From Yoonia sp. (lineage in GTDB: Bacteria; Pseudomonadota; Alphaproteobacteria; Rhodobacterales; Rhodobacteraceae), in contig NZ_JACUUJ010000025.1 in the NCBI RefSeq assembly GCF_014859355.1, forward strand, positions 1-43,932: a stretch of DNA of 43,932 bases, in the 5' to 3' direction. The notes beneath the pieces are model-generated. The model was given only the letters and a program-made list of their open reading frames with translations. It did no database searches and had not been told where the DNA came from. Shown here piece by piece: positions 1-13,049 of this stretch; position 1 is the first letter of the stretch, and every line of letters begins with the position of its first letter. The position numbers were made by a program, and so were the translations under genes.

Positions 1-232
1 GCACGTCAATCAGGCCCTGCGGGTTTGGCGCAACCGTCTGGTAGGTGCCCGGCACCGCAACCTCGCGGCCGATGTCTTCGTTCATCACGCGGTCGTATTG
101 ACCCGCAGGGATGATCCAGGTCATCACCGCGACAAGAACGATCAACAAAAACAAGACCGTATAAGCAGTGGGAAAGCGCGATTGCAGATCGACCTCTGGG
201 TCGGTGCCTTCGGTTTTGGTCTGTGTCATCAT
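1..232 (-). CDS. YfcC-family membrane transporter, N-terminal fragment
   Basis: This gene runs off the left edge of the window, so only about the first 77 codons are visible. Reading leftwards from the ATGATG at 232-227 gives a hydrophilic start, then a hydrophobic helix (VLFLLIVLVAVMTWIIPAGQ) followed by the residues GQYDR and GTYQTVAPNPQG. This pattern of 'FPTAYT, first helix, WIIPAGQY, VPGTY..NPQG' is typical of YfcC-family permeases (the C4-dicarboxylate/basic amino-acid anaerobic carrier superfamily), which are inner-membrane secondary transporters. The substrate cannot be told. The gene is divergent from the N-ATPase operon and shares a short intergenic region containing a candidate FNR box. 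The start could be either of two adjacent ATG codons (232 or 229). Confidence 0.75.
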   Translation of the reverse strand, partial: MMTQTKTEGTDPEVDLQSRFPTAYTVLFLLIVLVAVMTWIIPAGQYDRVMNEDIGREVAVPGTYQTVAPNPQGLIDV

Positions 233-345
233 TCTGATCCGATCCTGCCAGGACAACATACGCCCTGCGATACAGCTTTTCCCGATGCACAGCGGTGCGC
301 ATTAATCTGCGTTAATGAAACAGGATCTCATGCGACCGGTGGCAC

Positions 346-2203
<1,858 letters not shown>

Positions 2204-2207
<4 letters not shown>

Positions 2208-2491
2208 CCCCGCAACACACCAATGAAACCGAAACCATCACGCGCAAGGCAACGCGTATGGCCCTTGCGCGCAAGAAACACCGGCAAAGCGCGTGGTATG
2301 GGCTGGGCATGTTCGGGCTGGTCGGCTGGTCGGTGGCAGTGCCGATTGTCGCGGGCACGGCATTGGGGCTTTGGATTGATCGACGCTGGCCCGCCGAAAC
2401 AAGCTGGACCCTGGTCTTCATGCTCGTCGGGGTGGCGCTTGGGTGCCTGAATGCTTGGTATTGGATTCAACGTGAAGGGCGTGATGACTGA
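2204..2491 (+). CDS. atpQ: N-ATPase accessory membrane protein AtpQ (AtpI-like)
   Basis: Small protein of 95 residues with a basic N-terminal tail and two predicted membrane helices (roughly 30-55 and 68-88) joined by the short loop GLWIDRRWPAETSW. This is the AtpI-like 'putative F0F1-ATPase subunit' architecture. In N-ATPase operons this place, between atpC and atpR, is held by AtpQ, which is thought to help assemble the c-ring or handle ions; its exact job is not known. The ATG overlaps the atpC stop by 4 bp (ATGA), so it is probably translationally coupled. The family call rests on size, helices and operon position. Confidence 0.82.
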
Positions 2492-2512
2492 TATGGCAAA
2501 GGAACATCAAGC

Positions 2513-2812
2513 ATGCCGGACCTGACAATGCCATGGCTTGCAACCTGTTTTTTCGGCGGTATCGCAGTTGCCGGCGTGTATCTGGGTTTGCTTTGGGCCG
2601 CGGTGCGTCATTTGCCCGGACCGCGCGGCACAGTGATTTTCGTGCTTTTGGGGCTGGCCCGGGCCGCACTTGTGATCTCGGTGATGGCCGGCGCGATCAT
2701 GGTCGCGGTGCCGGCGACCGGTATTGTGGCCGGAACATTGGGGTTTTTGGTCATGCGTTTTTCGGCCACGCGTATGGCCAGCCAGGGCAAGGAAATACCC
2801 CAATGGAAATAA
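2513..2812 (+). CDS. atpR: N-ATPase accessory membrane protein AtpR
   Basis: Protein of 99 residues with three hydrophobic segments. In the second, GLARAALVISV, Arg50 sits inside the membrane stretch. A buried arginine in the second helix is the hallmark of AtpR, and it has been proposed to face the carboxylates of the N-ATPase c-ring during assembly. AtpR is found only in N-ATPase operons, so together with AtpQ it is the strongest marker that this is not the ordinary ATP synthase. The gene follows atpQ after 21 bp and overlaps the next gene, atpB, by 10 bp. Confidence 0.85.
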   Translation: MPDLTMPWLATCFFGGIAVAGVYLGLLWAAVRHLPGPRGTVIFVLLGLARAALVISVMAGAIMVAVPATGIVAGTLGFLVMRFSATRMASQGKEIPQWK

Positions 2813-3501
2813 CCCCCGACAGCTGGATTGTTTATGATTGGCACGGCTGGCAGCTGAACGCCACGGTGGTTTTTACCTGGGTCATCATGGCGCTGCTTGT
2901 GCTGGGGTCATGGGCCATTACGACCGGGTTGAGCAGCGGGCCAACAGTATCGCGCTGGCAGATCATGCTCGAAGTGATCGTGACCACGATCCGCGACCAG
3001 ATCGCTGAGGTCGGCACAGAAAACCCAGGGCGATATTTGCCTTTCATTGGCACGCTGTTCTTATTTATCGCGACCGCGAATATTCTGTCGATTTTGCCCG
3101 GCTATCAGGCGCCCACCGGGTCGTTATCGACCACGGCGGCATTGGCGATCTGCGTTCTGATCGCGGTGCCGCTGTTTTCGATCACCAAACGCGGGTTAGG
3201 CACCTATCTGAAAACCTATATCCAGCCCAGCCCGCTGATGTTGCCGCTGAACATCGTCGCCACGATATCGCGCACTATTGCGCTGGCGGTGCGGCTTTAT
3301 GGCAATGTCATGAGCGGGACCGTCATCGTCGGTATCCTGATCAGCATCGCACCGTTTTTCTTTCCGGTGGTGATGCAGCTTTTGGGTCTGCTGACCGGGC
3401 TGATCCAAGCTTACATTTTTGCCATTCTGGCCATGGTCTATATCGCGTCGGCCAGCCGGGCGGGCCGCAGCACCACATCTGAATCCAACGAAAAGGACTG
3501 A
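2803..3501 (+). CDS. atpB: N-ATPase subunit a
   Basis: Membrane stator subunit a (232 residues), forming the two ion half-channels against the c-ring. It has five to six hydrophobic segments, the FIGTLFLFIATANIL helix, and the essential arginine (Arg164) in IALAVRLYGNVMSG, followed by the last helix with GLIQAYIFAILAMVYI. The ATG at 2803 overlaps the atpR end by 10 bp and starts right at MEITPDSWIVYDW, the usual N-terminus. The reading frame stays open upstream to 2533, but that part overlaps atpR and looks unlike any subunit a, so it is not used. Partner genes are atpE and atpF just downstream. Confidence 0.93.
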   Translation: MEITPDSWIVYDWHGWQLNATVVFTWVIMALLVLGSWAITTGLSSGPTVSRWQIMLEVIVTTIRDQIAEVGTENPGRYLPFIGTLFLFIATANILSILPGYQAPTGSLSTTAALAICVLIAVPLFSITKRGLGTYLKTYIQPSPLMLPLNIVATISRTIALAVRLYGNVMSGTVIVGILISIAPFFFPVVMQLLGLLTGLIQAYIFAILAMVYIASASRAGRSTTSESNEKD

Positions 3502-3503
3502 AC

Positions 3504-3782
3504 ATGGACGCGTTCACATTGATTGCCATCGTTTCGATTTTCACGGCGGGGCTGACCATCGCTATCGGGTCAATTGGTCCGGCGCTGGCCGAAGGGCGGG
3601 CCGCCGCACAGGCCTTGCAGGCGCTGGCCCAACAACCCGATGCATCGAACACAATCACCCGCACGCTGTTCGTCAGCCTTGCGATGATCGAATCCACCGC
3701 GATTTATTGCTTTGTCGTGTCGATGATCCTGATTTTCGCCAACCCGTTTCTGAACGTGGTGCAGCAAGCCAGCGGAGGTTAA
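3504..3782 (+). CDS. atpE: N-ATPase subunit c with a Na+-binding signature
   Basis: Two-helix ring subunit of 92 residues. Helix 1 ends GPALAEGRAAAQAL and helix 2 contains SLAMIESTAIYCFVVS. The residues that coordinate sodium in known Na+ c-rings are present: Glu63, Ser64, Thr65 and Tyr68 in helix 2. Helix 1 carries a second carboxylate, Glu30, where the Ilyobacter ring has Gln32. Two carboxylates plus the E-S-T-x-x-Y motif are the published hallmark of N-ATPases. This points to Na+ (not H+) as coupling ion, probably as an ATP-driven Na+ pump; the direction is inferred from family knowledge. The gene begins 2 bp after atpB. Confidence 0.93.
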   Translation: MDAFTLIAIVSIFTAGLTIAIGSIGPALAEGRAAAQALQALAQQPDASNTITRTLFVSLAMIESTAIYCFVVSMILIFANPFLNVVQQASGG

Positions 3783-3786
3783 GCAG

Positions 3787-4572
3787 GTGCAGATCGACTG
3801 GCTGACCGTTGTGGCGCAGATTGCCAATTTCCTTGTGCTGATCTGGCTGTTGCAACGGTTTCTTTACCGCCCCATTACCGACGCGATGCAACGGCGCGAG
3901 GCGGTGATCGCCAATCAACTGGCACAAGCACAGGCCGCCCTTGATGATGCCACCGCCAAGGCAGAGGCCCTGCGAGACAAGAAAGCCGCGCTAGAGGCAT
4001 CAACCCAGGCCGTTTTGGATGACGCAAGGGAAAATGCGCAAGCCCTGCGCCAGCGACTGGAAGACGACCTGCACACGGAAATGCAAGCCAGGCGCAACAC
4101 ATGGTGCGAACACCTTGCACAAGAACGGGACGATTTTGCAAATGCCCTGCGCCGTCACGCCGGTCATCAGGTTATCGCGATCACGGGGGATTTGTTGCAC
4201 ACATATGCGCAGACCGATCTTTCCGGCCCGTTGGTCAGCGGGTTCATCGCCCGTCTTGCTGATCTGGATGATCAAATGCGCCAGAAACTGATGCAGGCCG
4301 CAAAAGGCACCGAATCCCCCGCATTGGTTGAAACATCGGTGGCGTTTCGCGCGTCTGCAAAATCCAGATTGACCCGCGCCATTCACAAAGCCTGCGCCAC
4401 GGATATCGAGGTTCACTATGCGCAGGATGAAGCCATCGTGTTGGGGCTGCGCCTGAGCATCGGGACACAAACAGTTGAATGGTCGGCGGCGCAGCACCTG
4501 AAACGGCTGGATACGGCGCTGGACGAGGTCATTGACAGCACTGGCATCACGGCTGCGGCACAGGGCAGCTGA
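3787..4572 (+). CDS. atpF: N-ATPase subunit b, long form with possible delta-like C-terminus
   Basis: Peripheral-stalk protein. The N-terminus has one membrane helix (about 5-25, [19 protein letters not shown]), followed by a long Ala/Gln/Glu/Arg-rich coiled coil to about 110. At 261 residues it is some 100 longer than an ordinary b subunit, and no atpH (delta) gene is present in the operon. The extra C-terminal domain (about 120-255) could therefore do the job of delta in holding the stalk to F1; this is an inference from length and context. It starts with GTG at 3787, supported by a GGAGG Shine-Dalgarno sequence at 3774-3778 that overlaps the end of atpE. Confidence 0.88.
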   Translation: MQIDWLTVVAQIANFLVLIWLLQRFLYRPITDAMQRREAVIANQLAQAQAALDDATAKAEALRDKKAALEASTQAVLDDARENAQALRQRLEDDLHTEMQARRNTWCEHLAQERDDFANALRRHAGHQVIAITGDLLHTYAQTDLSGPLVSGFIARLADLDDQMRQKLMQAAKGTESPALVETSVAFRASAKSRLTRAIHKACATDIEVHYAQDEAIVLGLRLSIGTQTVEWSAAQHLKRLDTALDEVIDSTGITAAAQGS

Positions 4573-4574
4573 TC

Positions 4575-6113
4575 ATGGATGCCTTCGCCACACTTGCCGA
4601 TACACTGTTTGACCCGCTGGATATGGCGCTTGGCCAAGTCAGTGCTACGGTCGAAATTGCCGAAATCGCGCATGTGGCATCAGTAGGCAACGGTGTGGCG
4701 CAGATCACGGGCTTTAGCGATCTGCACGCAGATGAACTGGTCCGCTTTCCCCATGGGGTGATGGGGATCGCGTCAAACCTGCAAGAACACCAGATCGGCG
4801 TGGTTGTGCTGGGCGATACAGACCGCCTGCGCCCGGGCGACAAGGTTCAGCGAACGGGGCGCGTCGTCGATGTGCCTGTCGGCCATGCGCTTTTGGGGCG
4901 GGTCGTCGATGCGATGGGCCGCCCGCTGGACGATGCAGGCCCGATTGACGCCAAAGACCGTTTACCAGTCGAACGCCCGGCCCCGCCGATCATGCACCGT
5001 GCGCCCGTGGATGAACCTTTGCAGACTGGGATCAAGGCGATTGACGCAGCCATTCCCATTGGACGCGGACAGCGCGAACTGATCCTGGGCGACCGGCAGA
5101 CCGGCAAAACTGCGATCGCGGTCGATACGATCCTCAATCAGGGCGATAACGGCGTGATTTCAGTTTATTGTGCGGTCGGTCAGCGCGCATCAGCCGTGGC
5201 GCATGTCATTGCAAGCCTGCGCAAAGGCGGCGCGCTCGATCGCACCATCGTTATGGTGGCGGGGGGTGATGATGCGCCCGGGCTGCAATTCATCGCCCCC
5301 TATGCCGCCATGACCATGGCCGAGCATTTCATGGCGCAAGGCCATGATGTTCTGGTCGTTCTGGATGACCTGACTCGCCATGCGCGTGCCTATCGTGAAT
5401 TGTCTCTGCTGCTGCGGCGCCCGCCCGGTCGCGAAGCCTATCCAAGTGATATTTTTTACATTCATTCCCGACTGTTAGAACGCGCAACACACCTAAAAGA
5501 TGAATACGGCGGCGGATCATTGACGGCCCTGCCGGTCGTTGAAACACAGGCGCAAAATATTTCTGCCTATATCCCGACCAACCTCATTTCGATCACGGAC
5601 GGGCAGGTCTATCTATCACCCGACCTGTTCGAAAAGGGGCAACTGCCTGCGATCGACATCGGCGCATCGGTCAGCAGGGTTGGCGGCAAGGTGCAGCGCC
5701 CGGCATTTCGCACCGTCGCGGGCAATTTGCGCCTGATGTATGCCCAATTCGAAGAACTGGAAAGCTTTGCCCGATTTGGCACCCAACTGGATCAGGAAAC
5801 CCGGCACAAGCTGACGCGCGGTCGCCGCGTTCGCGAGGTTCTCAAACAGGGGGAACACGCACATCTGGATGTGCCCGCGCAGATTGCCGTGCTTTTGGCC
5901 GCCACGGAAGGTCTGTTTGATCAGGTCGCGCTGGATGACATGGCCAAAGCGGAACACACCGTCCAAGAGGCACTGCGCGCGCAGGATCCAGAGCTTTGCG
6001 ACAGGATGGCACGCGGCAAACCACTCAGCCAGGCGGATCGTGAAAAACTTGTCGCGACCCTGCGCAATGCCCTGTCCGACACCGCAAACGAGGCTGGAAA
6101 TGGAAACGCTTGA
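4575..6113 (+). CDS. atpA: N-ATPase subunit alpha
   Basis: Non-catalytic nucleotide-binding subunit of F1, 512 residues, the normal size. The P-loop GDRQTGKT lies at about 172-179, the arginine-finger region reads [16 protein letters not shown], and [34 protein letters not shown] is shortened here to its recognisable core DDLTRHA and [13 protein letters not shown]. The N-terminal beta-barrel carries [11 protein letters not shown]. The gene begins 2 bp after atpF. Its last 14 bp overlap the start of atpG, so alpha and gamma are likely translated in a coupled way. It pairs with atpD in an alpha3-beta3 head distinct from the housekeeping enzyme, which must be encoded elsewhere. Confidence 0.94.
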   Translation: MDAFATLADTLFDPLDMALGQVSATVEIAEIAHVASVGNGVAQITGFSDLHADELVRFPHGVMGIASNLQEHQIGVVVLGDTDRLRPGDKVQRTGRVVDVPVGHALLGRVVDAMGRPLDDAGPIDAKDRLPVERPAPPIMHRAPVDEPLQTGIKAIDAAIPIGRGQRELILGDRQTGKTAIAVDTILNQGDNGVISVYCAVGQRASAVAHVIASLRKGGALDRTIVMVAGGDDAPGLQFIAPYAAMTMAEHFMAQGHDVLVVLDDLTRHARAYRELSLLLRRPPGREAYPSDIFYIHSRLLERATHLKDEYGGGSLTALPVVETQAQNISAYIPTNLISITDGQVYLSPDLFEKGQLPAIDIGASVSRVGGKVQRPAFRTVAGNLRLMYAQFEELESFARFGTQLDQETRHKLTRGRRVREVLKQGEHAHLDVPAQIAVLLAATEGLFDQVALDDMAKAEHTVQEALRAQDPELCDRMARGKPLSQADREKLVATLRNALSDTANEAGNGNA

Positions 6114-6981
6114 AACCCTGTCGGCGGCGCTGCGCACGGCACAAGACATCCAGTCTATCGTGCGCACGATGAAAGCTTTGTCCGCCGTCAGCATCCATCA
6201 ATATGAAACCGCGGAAACCGCGCTTGGCGATTATGCGGACACGATCGATCTGGGCCTGTCAGCCGTTTTGCAACAGCAGCATGCGGATGGCATCGTGCAA
6301 CCGGCCGGACAAGATGCCCGAACCGGGCGCGAGGCCTTGATCGTGATCGGGTCTGATCGTGGGCTTTGCGGCCAGTATAACGAAGTCGTCAGCCGCCGTG
6401 CTATTGCGGAAATTTCGGAACAAGACCCCCTGCTGGGCGTTTTGGGCGCGCGCGCGGCAGCACGCCTAGAAGCCGCGGGACAGGTGCCGCAAACGCTGTT
6501 GGCAGTGCCTGCATCGGTCGAAGGTTTCACAGCGACTGTTCAATCCGTAATTGTCACGATTGATGCGTGGGCTGACACAAACCACCTGCGCCGGGTGCGA
6601 CTGCTGCACAACCGGCGCAAAGGCCAGCACACCGCGCAACCTGTCATCCGCCAGTTATTGCCCATCCCGCAGGACTATCTGACAGAACGCAGGCAGGCGA
6701 AATGGCCTGGCCCGGGCCTGCCCTTTTTCCGGATGGATAAAGCCGCGCTGATGTCATGGCTGGTTCGCGAACGGCTGTTCGTCATGCTTTACCGCGCGTT
6801 GGCCGAGGCGCTGGCCAGTGAACATGCCACCCGATTAGCCGCCATGCAGAACGCTGCACGCACCTTGCAGGACCGGCAAGATACCCTGAATGCTGCGCTG
6901 CGCCAAAAACGGCAGGAAACGATCACCCGCGAACTGCTTGATCTGGTCGCCGGCTACGAGACGGCACAGGCCACATCATGA
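6100..6981 (+). CDS. atpG: N-ATPase subunit gamma
   Basis: Central rotor shaft, 293 residues. The N-terminal helix contains [19 protein letters not shown], the Rossmann-like middle contains the diagnostic [13 protein letters not shown], and the C-terminal helix contains [15 protein letters not shown]. The ATG at 6100 overlaps the atpA stop by 14 bp. The frame is open further upstream, but that part lies within atpA and is a shadow. It is more divergent than a housekeeping gamma, as usual for N-ATPases. It is the last gene of the nine-gene operon; ftsH follows 61 bp later with no clear terminator between them. Confidence 0.92.
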   Translation: METLETLSAALRTAQDIQSIVRTMKALSAVSIHQYETAETALGDYADTIDLGLSAVLQQQHADGIVQPAGQDARTGREALIVIGSDRGLCGQYNEVVSRRAIAEISEQDPLLGVLGARAAARLEAAGQVPQTLLAVPASVEGFTATVQSVIVTIDAWADTNHLRRVRLLHNRRKGQHTAQPVIRQLLPIPQDYLTERRQAKWPGPGLPFFRMDKAALMSWLVRERLFVMLYRALAEALASEHATRLAAMQNAARTLQDRQDTLNAALRQKRQETITRELLDLVAGYETAQATS

Positions 6982-7042
6982 TGCCGCTCAAATTCAGCAC
7001 GCCCACTTTGGCCCGCCCTGTTTCATGTGAAAGGCTCGTCTG

Positions 7043-8872
7043 ATGGAACCCAAACACAAATTCAACCTTGGCTACATCATATTTGTGATTGCGAGCATCT
7101 TTGCCATCCAGCTTTGGATTGCCAGCCAGACGGTCGCGACAATCACCTACAGCAATTTTCTTGATCATCTGCGCAGTGGCATGATTGCAGAGGTCACAGT
7201 CACCGAAAGCCGGATCAGGGGCACCTTTAACAGTCCCGTTGACGGCAAAACCGCATTTGTCACCCAAAGGGTCGCGCCCGAGGTCGTGGACGACTTGCAG
7301 GCATCGGGCATTCCCTTTGCCGGCGCATCGGATCAGACATGGTTTACGGCGCTTTTGTCGTGGGTGGTGCCCATCTTGTTTTTCTTTGGGCTTTGGGCAT
7401 TCCTATTTCGCCGGATGGCTGAAAGGCAGGGCATGGGCGGGTTGGTCAATATCGGCAAATCCCGCGCCAAGGTTTATGTGGAACGCGATACCGGCGTGAC
7501 GTTCCGCGATGTCGCAGGGGTGGACGAAGCCAAGACGGAATTGCAGGAAATCGTATCGTTTCTCAGCGATAAGGAAAAATATGGCCGCCTTGGGGCGCAT
7601 ATCCCAAAGGGCGTTTTGCTGGTCGGTCCTCCCGGCACTGGCAAAACCTTATTGGCACGGGCTGTCGCGGGCGAGGCAGGTGTGCCGTTCTTTTCCATCT
7701 CGGGGTCTGAATTCGTGGAAATGTTCGTGGGCGTGGGGGCTGCTCGGGTGCGCGATTTGTTTGAACAGGCCCGCAAGGCCGCACCCTGTATCATTTTTAT
7801 TGATGAACTTGATGCGTTGGGCCGGGCGCGGTCGGCCCTGTCGGGCATGGGCGGAGGAGATGAGAAGGAACAGACACTGAACCAGTTGTTGTCGGAACTG
7901 GACGGGTTCGATCCACGCGTCGGCATCGTGCTGCTGGCGGCGACCAACCGGCCCGAAATCCTTGATCCTGCCTTGCTGCGGGCGGGCCGGTTCGACCGGC
8001 AAGTCGTGGTTGACCGTCCAGACCACAAAGGGCGTGCCGCGATCCTAAAGGTTCATGCCCGCAAGATCAAACTGGACCCGGCGGTCAACCTTGATGACAT
8101 CGCTGGCCTTACAACAGGGTTGACCGGCGCTGATCTGGCCAATCTGATCAACGAAGCCGCGATCGTCGCAACCCGCCGTGATGGCGAAACTGTCACAACC
8201 AACGACCTGACCGCAGCTCTGGAACGCATTGTCGCGGGATCCGAACGCAAGACCCGCCTGATGAACCCCCAGGAACGCAGGCGCGTCGCCTATCACGAAA
8301 TCGGACATGCCTTGGCGGCGGCCTCTTTGCCCGGAACGGACCCGGTGCATAAGGTGTCGATCATTCCGCGCAGCATCGGCGCGCTGGGCTACACCATGCA
8401 ACGCCCGACCGAGGATCGTTTCCTGATCACCTTTGGCGAACTCAAGGACCGCATGGTCGTTCTGCTGGCAGGGCGTGCGTCCGAAGAAATTGTATTTGGT
8501 GATGTGTCAACGGGGGCCGCTGATGATCTGGCCAAGGTCACCGACATCGCCCGTGAAACTGTGACACGCCACGGGATGAGCGCAGAACTGGGGCAGGTTG
8601 TACTGGAAAAACGGCGCTTGCAATGGCTCGACACCACGCAGATCGACATGGGCACAAAGGATTACGCCGAGGCCACCGCCCGCGAGATCGATCTCGCGGT
8701 GCGCAAATTGATCAACGATGCCTATACGCATGCGCGCGACATCCTGACCCGCCGTCGCGCCGATCTGGACGCGGGGGCCGCGATGCTGCTGGAACGTGAA
8801 ACGATCACGCCCGACGATTTTGCACCGCTGCAACGCCAACCGCCCGACAGTGCCGGCCCCGCCACAGGCTAA
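7043..8872 (+). CDS. ftsH: ATP-dependent zinc metalloprotease FtsH (accessory paralogue)
   Basis: Membrane-bound AAA+ protease that pulls out and degrades membrane and cytosolic proteins. Two membrane helices (about 10-28 and 101-122) flank a small periplasmic domain. Walker A is GPPGTGKT (195-202), Walker B is IIFIDELDA (about 250), the pore loop is FVG near 228, and the zinc site is HEIGH (418-422), where most FtsH proteins have HEAGH. The 609-residue length is slightly short. Lying right after an N-ATPase operon, it is probably a second FtsH; the main copy would be elsewhere, which cannot be seen here. It may serve quality control of the extra ATPase membrane sector. A GAAAGG sequence precedes the ATG. 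Confidence 0.93.
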   Translation: MEPKHKFNLGYIIFVIASIFAIQLWIASQTVATITYSNFLDHLRSGMIAEVTVTESRIRGTFNSPVDGKTAFVTQRVAPEVVDDLQASGIPFAGASDQTWFTALLSWVVPILFFFGLWAFLFRRMAERQGMGGLVNIGKSRAKVYVERDTGVTFRDVAGVDEAKTELQEIVSFLSDKEKYGRLGAHIPKGVLLVGPPGTGKTLLARAVAGEAGVPFFSISGSEFVEMFVGVGAARVRDLFEQARKAAPCIIFIDELDALGRARSALSGMGGGDEKEQTLNQLLSELDGFDPRVGIVLLAATNRPEILDPALLRAGRFDRQVVVDRPDHKGRAAILKVHARKIKLDPAVNLDDIAGLTTGLTGADLANLINEAAIVATRRDGETVTTNDLTAALERIVAGSERKTRLMNPQERRRVAYHEIGHALAAASLPGTDPVHKVSIIPRSIGALGYTMQRPTEDRFLITFGELKDRMVVLLAGRASEEIVFGDVSTGAADDLAKVTDIARETVTRHGMSAELGQVVLEKRRLQWLDTTQIDMGTKDYAEATAREIDLAVRKLINDAYTHARDILTRRRADLDAGAAMLLERETITPDDFAPLQRQPPDSAGPATG

Positions 8873-8873
8873 A

Positions 8874-8895
8874 CGCGCCCCTCAGCGCGCTTTTT
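8874..8895 (+). terminator. Intrinsic terminator after ftsH
   Basis: A 5-bp stem CGCGC/GCGCG (8874-8878 and 8885-8889) with a 6-nt loop is followed by CTTTTT. It begins right after the ftsH stop and lies across the stop codon (8882-8884) of the convergent isomerase gene. The stem is short but the T run is good. Confidence 0.55.
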
Positions 8896-9649
8896 GTCGG
8901 CGCAACCATCCCAGCGTCTGTTCGGTCGGGCCGTTTGTGCGATATTCGGCCCCCAAAGGGGCCTGCCAGCCCAGCGCCTTCAGCGTCGCGAAAACCGCAT
9001 CATAATTCAGCTCTCCCCGGTCCAGCGGCCCACGATCAGGCACGCCCGCGCATTGGATATGGCCGATGACCGGCAGCAAATCAGCCAGCCGCATTGTTAC
9101 GTCACCTTCGGTTCGGGCCACGTGATAACAGTCGAACATCAGCTTCAGATTGTGTCGCCCCGCAGTTGCAATCAGGGCGCGCGCCTGACCGGTGGTGCGC
9201 AAGAAATAGCCCGGTGCATCATGGCGGTTCAACGGTTCGATCAAAATCGTCAAACCATGCGGGGCAGCCTGATCGCAGGCATAAGCGAGGTTATCCAGAA
9301 AACAGGCCTGCGCCTGCGCACCTGATGCGATCCCTGCCATGACATGTACCGCACCCGCCCGGACAGCGGCGGCAAAGCGCACAGCCTCGTCAATGGCGGC
9401 GCGGGCTTCGGCTTCACGTCCCGGCAGTGCGGCAAGCCCGTTTTCACCCATCGCCACATCACCACGCCGGGTATTCAATGCACAGATGGGCAACCCCGTT
9501 TCCTGCAAGACAGCCAAAATATCAGCCGCGCGGTAATCATAGGGCCAATGACATTCAACCGCATCAAACCCCCCCGCCTTTGCAGCACGGATCGCATCCG
9601 GCAACGGCAGATCGGCCCATAAAAAACCAAGGTTTGCGGAAAATTTCAT
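8882..9649 (-). CDS. hyi: Hydroxypyruvate isomerase-like sugar isomerase (TIM barrel)
   Basis: Protein of 255 residues from the xylose-isomerase-like TIM-barrel superfamily. The motifs ILIEPLNRHDAPGYFL, MFDCYHVARTEGD, HIQCAGVPDRG and GAEYR match the hydroxypyruvate isomerase (Hyi)/2-oxo-tetronate isomerase family, with Glu, Asp/His, Gln and Glu as likely metal ligands. Hyi interconverts hydroxypyruvate and tartronate semialdehyde in glyoxylate and glycerate metabolism; the related OtnI acts on oxo-tetronates, and sequence reading alone cannot separate them. It lies 21 bp downstream of oxyR on the same strand and may be co-transcribed with it. It is convergent with ftsH. Confidence 0.78.
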   Translation of the reverse strand: MKFSANLGFLWADLPLPDAIRAAKAGGFDAVECHWPYDYRAADILAVLQETGLPICALNTRRGDVAMGENGLAALPGREAEARAAIDEAVRFAAAVRAGAVHVMAGIASGAQAQACFLDNLAYACDQAAPHGLTILIEPLNRHDAPGYFLRTTGQARALIATAGRHNLKLMFDCYHVARTEGDVTMRLADLLPVIGHIQCAGVPDRGPLDRGELNYDAVFATLKALGWQAPLGAEYRTNGPTEQTLGWLRRQKAR

Positions 9650-9670
9650 ACGGTCAGCCCCATACCCCTG

Positions 9671-10648
9671 TCACCGCAAAGTCTGACCCGCTTTTACCAA
9701 AGGCGCAAGCACACCGGCATGCGCGTCTGCCGCGTCCGTGTTCATCTGTTGGTTGCGCATGGTCATCACGGACTGCTGCACAATGTCTGCCAGTTGCATC
9801 AACTGATCGGCCAGCGGATTGGTCTTGCGCCAGATCATACCGACGGTGCGCGAAGGCTGTGGATCAGGAAAGGCCGCGACGCAAACCGGCGCTGAGCGCG
9901 TTTCAACCGCTACCGCCATATCGGGGATCAAAGTCACGCCGATACCCGCACCAACCATTTGCACCAATGTGGTCAACGAACTGCCGTCCAGCCCTTCGCG
10001 CGGGACAGCGTGACCCACATGACAGAACGACAACGCCTGATCACGAAAACAATGTCCTTCTTCCAGCAATAACAGGCGCATCCGGCGCAGGGTCTCGCCG
10101 TTTGGCACAGGCTTGTCCCGTTCTGACAAGTGTCGCACCAATTTGAAACTTTCGGCGAAAATCGGCGTTTCCACCAGGCTGGGTTCAGATATCGGCAAGG
10201 CCACGATGGCAGCGTCGATTCGCCCTTCGGCCAATTCAGCGATCAGCCCCGGGGTCACGGTTTCACGCACATGGATATCAAGCCCCGGGTGACTGCGGCC
10301 AAGATCACCGATCAGCGCAGGCAAAAGATAGGGCGCAACGGTTGGAATGACGCCAAGGCGCAACCGCCCCGACAATAAATCACCCGCTGTGCGCGCCAGA
10401 TCGCCCAATGCGTCCACCTCGCGCAGGATGGCCCGAACCTGCTGGGCGCATTGTTCGCCAAACCCCGTCAAGCGCACTTGCCGCGGTGTCCGGTCGAACA
10501 CGGCTGCACCCAGTGCATTTTCCAATTCTCTGATTTGCACCGACAACGCGGGCTGCGAAATCGCGCAGGCCTCGGCGGCGCGGCCGAAATGGCCGTGGCG
10601 GGCGACGGCCTCGAAATAGCGCAGTTGTTTCAGGGTGAAATTTACCAT
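9671..10648 (-). CDS. oxyR: Hydrogen-peroxide-sensing LysR regulator OxyR
   Basis: LysR-type regulator of 325 residues. The N-terminal winged helix-turn-helix is clear (FTLKQLRYFEAVARHGHFGRA..ISQPALSVQIRELE). Two cysteines, Cys200 and Cys209, occur in EEGHCFRDQALSFC, with the same nine-residue spacing as the redox pair Cys199/Cys208 of E. coli OxyR. That makes a peroxide-sensing OxyR much more likely than another LysR protein. It is divergent from katG, its classic target, and the 182-bp region between them holds a candidate OxyR site overlapping its own start codon, which suggests autoregulation. The C-terminal tail of about 20 residues beyond the effector domain is unremarkable. Confidence 0.93.
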   Translation of the reverse strand: MVNFTLKQLRYFEAVARHGHFGRAAEACAISQPALSVQIRELENALGAAVFDRTPRQVRLTGFGEQCAQQVRAILREVDALGDLARTAGDLLSGRLRLGVIPTVAPYLLPALIGDLGRSHPGLDIHVRETVTPGLIAELAEGRIDAAIVALPISEPSLVETPIFAESFKLVRHLSERDKPVPNGETLRRMRLLLLEEGHCFRDQALSFCHVGHAVPREGLDGSSLTTLVQMVGAGIGVTLIPDMAVAVETRSAPVCVAAFPDPQPSRTVGMIWRKTNPLADQLMQLADIVQQSVMTMRNQQMNTDAADAHAGVLAPLVKAGQTLR

Positions 10649-10683
10649 AACGAATACCTATTGAAGCCATATGAATTTGCAAC
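10647..10683. promoter_or_regulatory. Candidate OxyR operator
   Basis: Four elements at the 11-bp spacing of the E. coli OxyR consensus (ATAG-N7-CTAT-N7-ATAG-N7-CTAT) can be read: ATAA at 10647, CTAT at 10658, ATAT at 10669 and CAAC at 10680. This gives 12 of 16 matches. The site overlaps the oxyR start codon and lies upstream of katG. The match is partial and was found by eye. Confidence 0.4.
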
Positions 10684-10722
10684 TTAAACCTATTACTTTT
10701 TTCTGTTATTGAAACGTTCTAA

Positions 10723-12993
<2,271 letters not shown>

Positions 12994-13015
12994 TCCGGCC
13001 TGACAGCACAATGAA

Positions 13016-13046
13016 ACGGCGCCGCAGAAACCTGCGGCGCCGTTTT
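13016..13046. terminator. Strong bidirectional terminator between katG and the Gfo/Idh gene
   Basis: A perfect 12-bp stem (13016-13027 with 13032-13043) closes a 4-nt AAAC loop and is followed by TTTTG on the plus strand, with T-rich sequence on the minus side too. It lies between the convergent katG and Gfo/Idh/MocA stop codons and can serve both. Confidence 0.85.
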
Positions 13047-13049
13047 GTC

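Noticed and set aside
2533-2802. Upstream extension of atpB
   Set aside because: It overlaps atpR completely in another frame and is unlike any subunit a N-terminus.
5869-6099. Upstream extension of atpG
   Set aside because: It lies inside atpA and is Arg/Pro/Cys-rich shadow sequence; the gamma N-terminus begins clearly at 6100.
10658-10693. Two CTAT elements 32 bp apart as an OxyR site
   Set aside because: The spacing does not fit the 11-bp period; the alternative register at 10647-10683 matches better and is reported instead.
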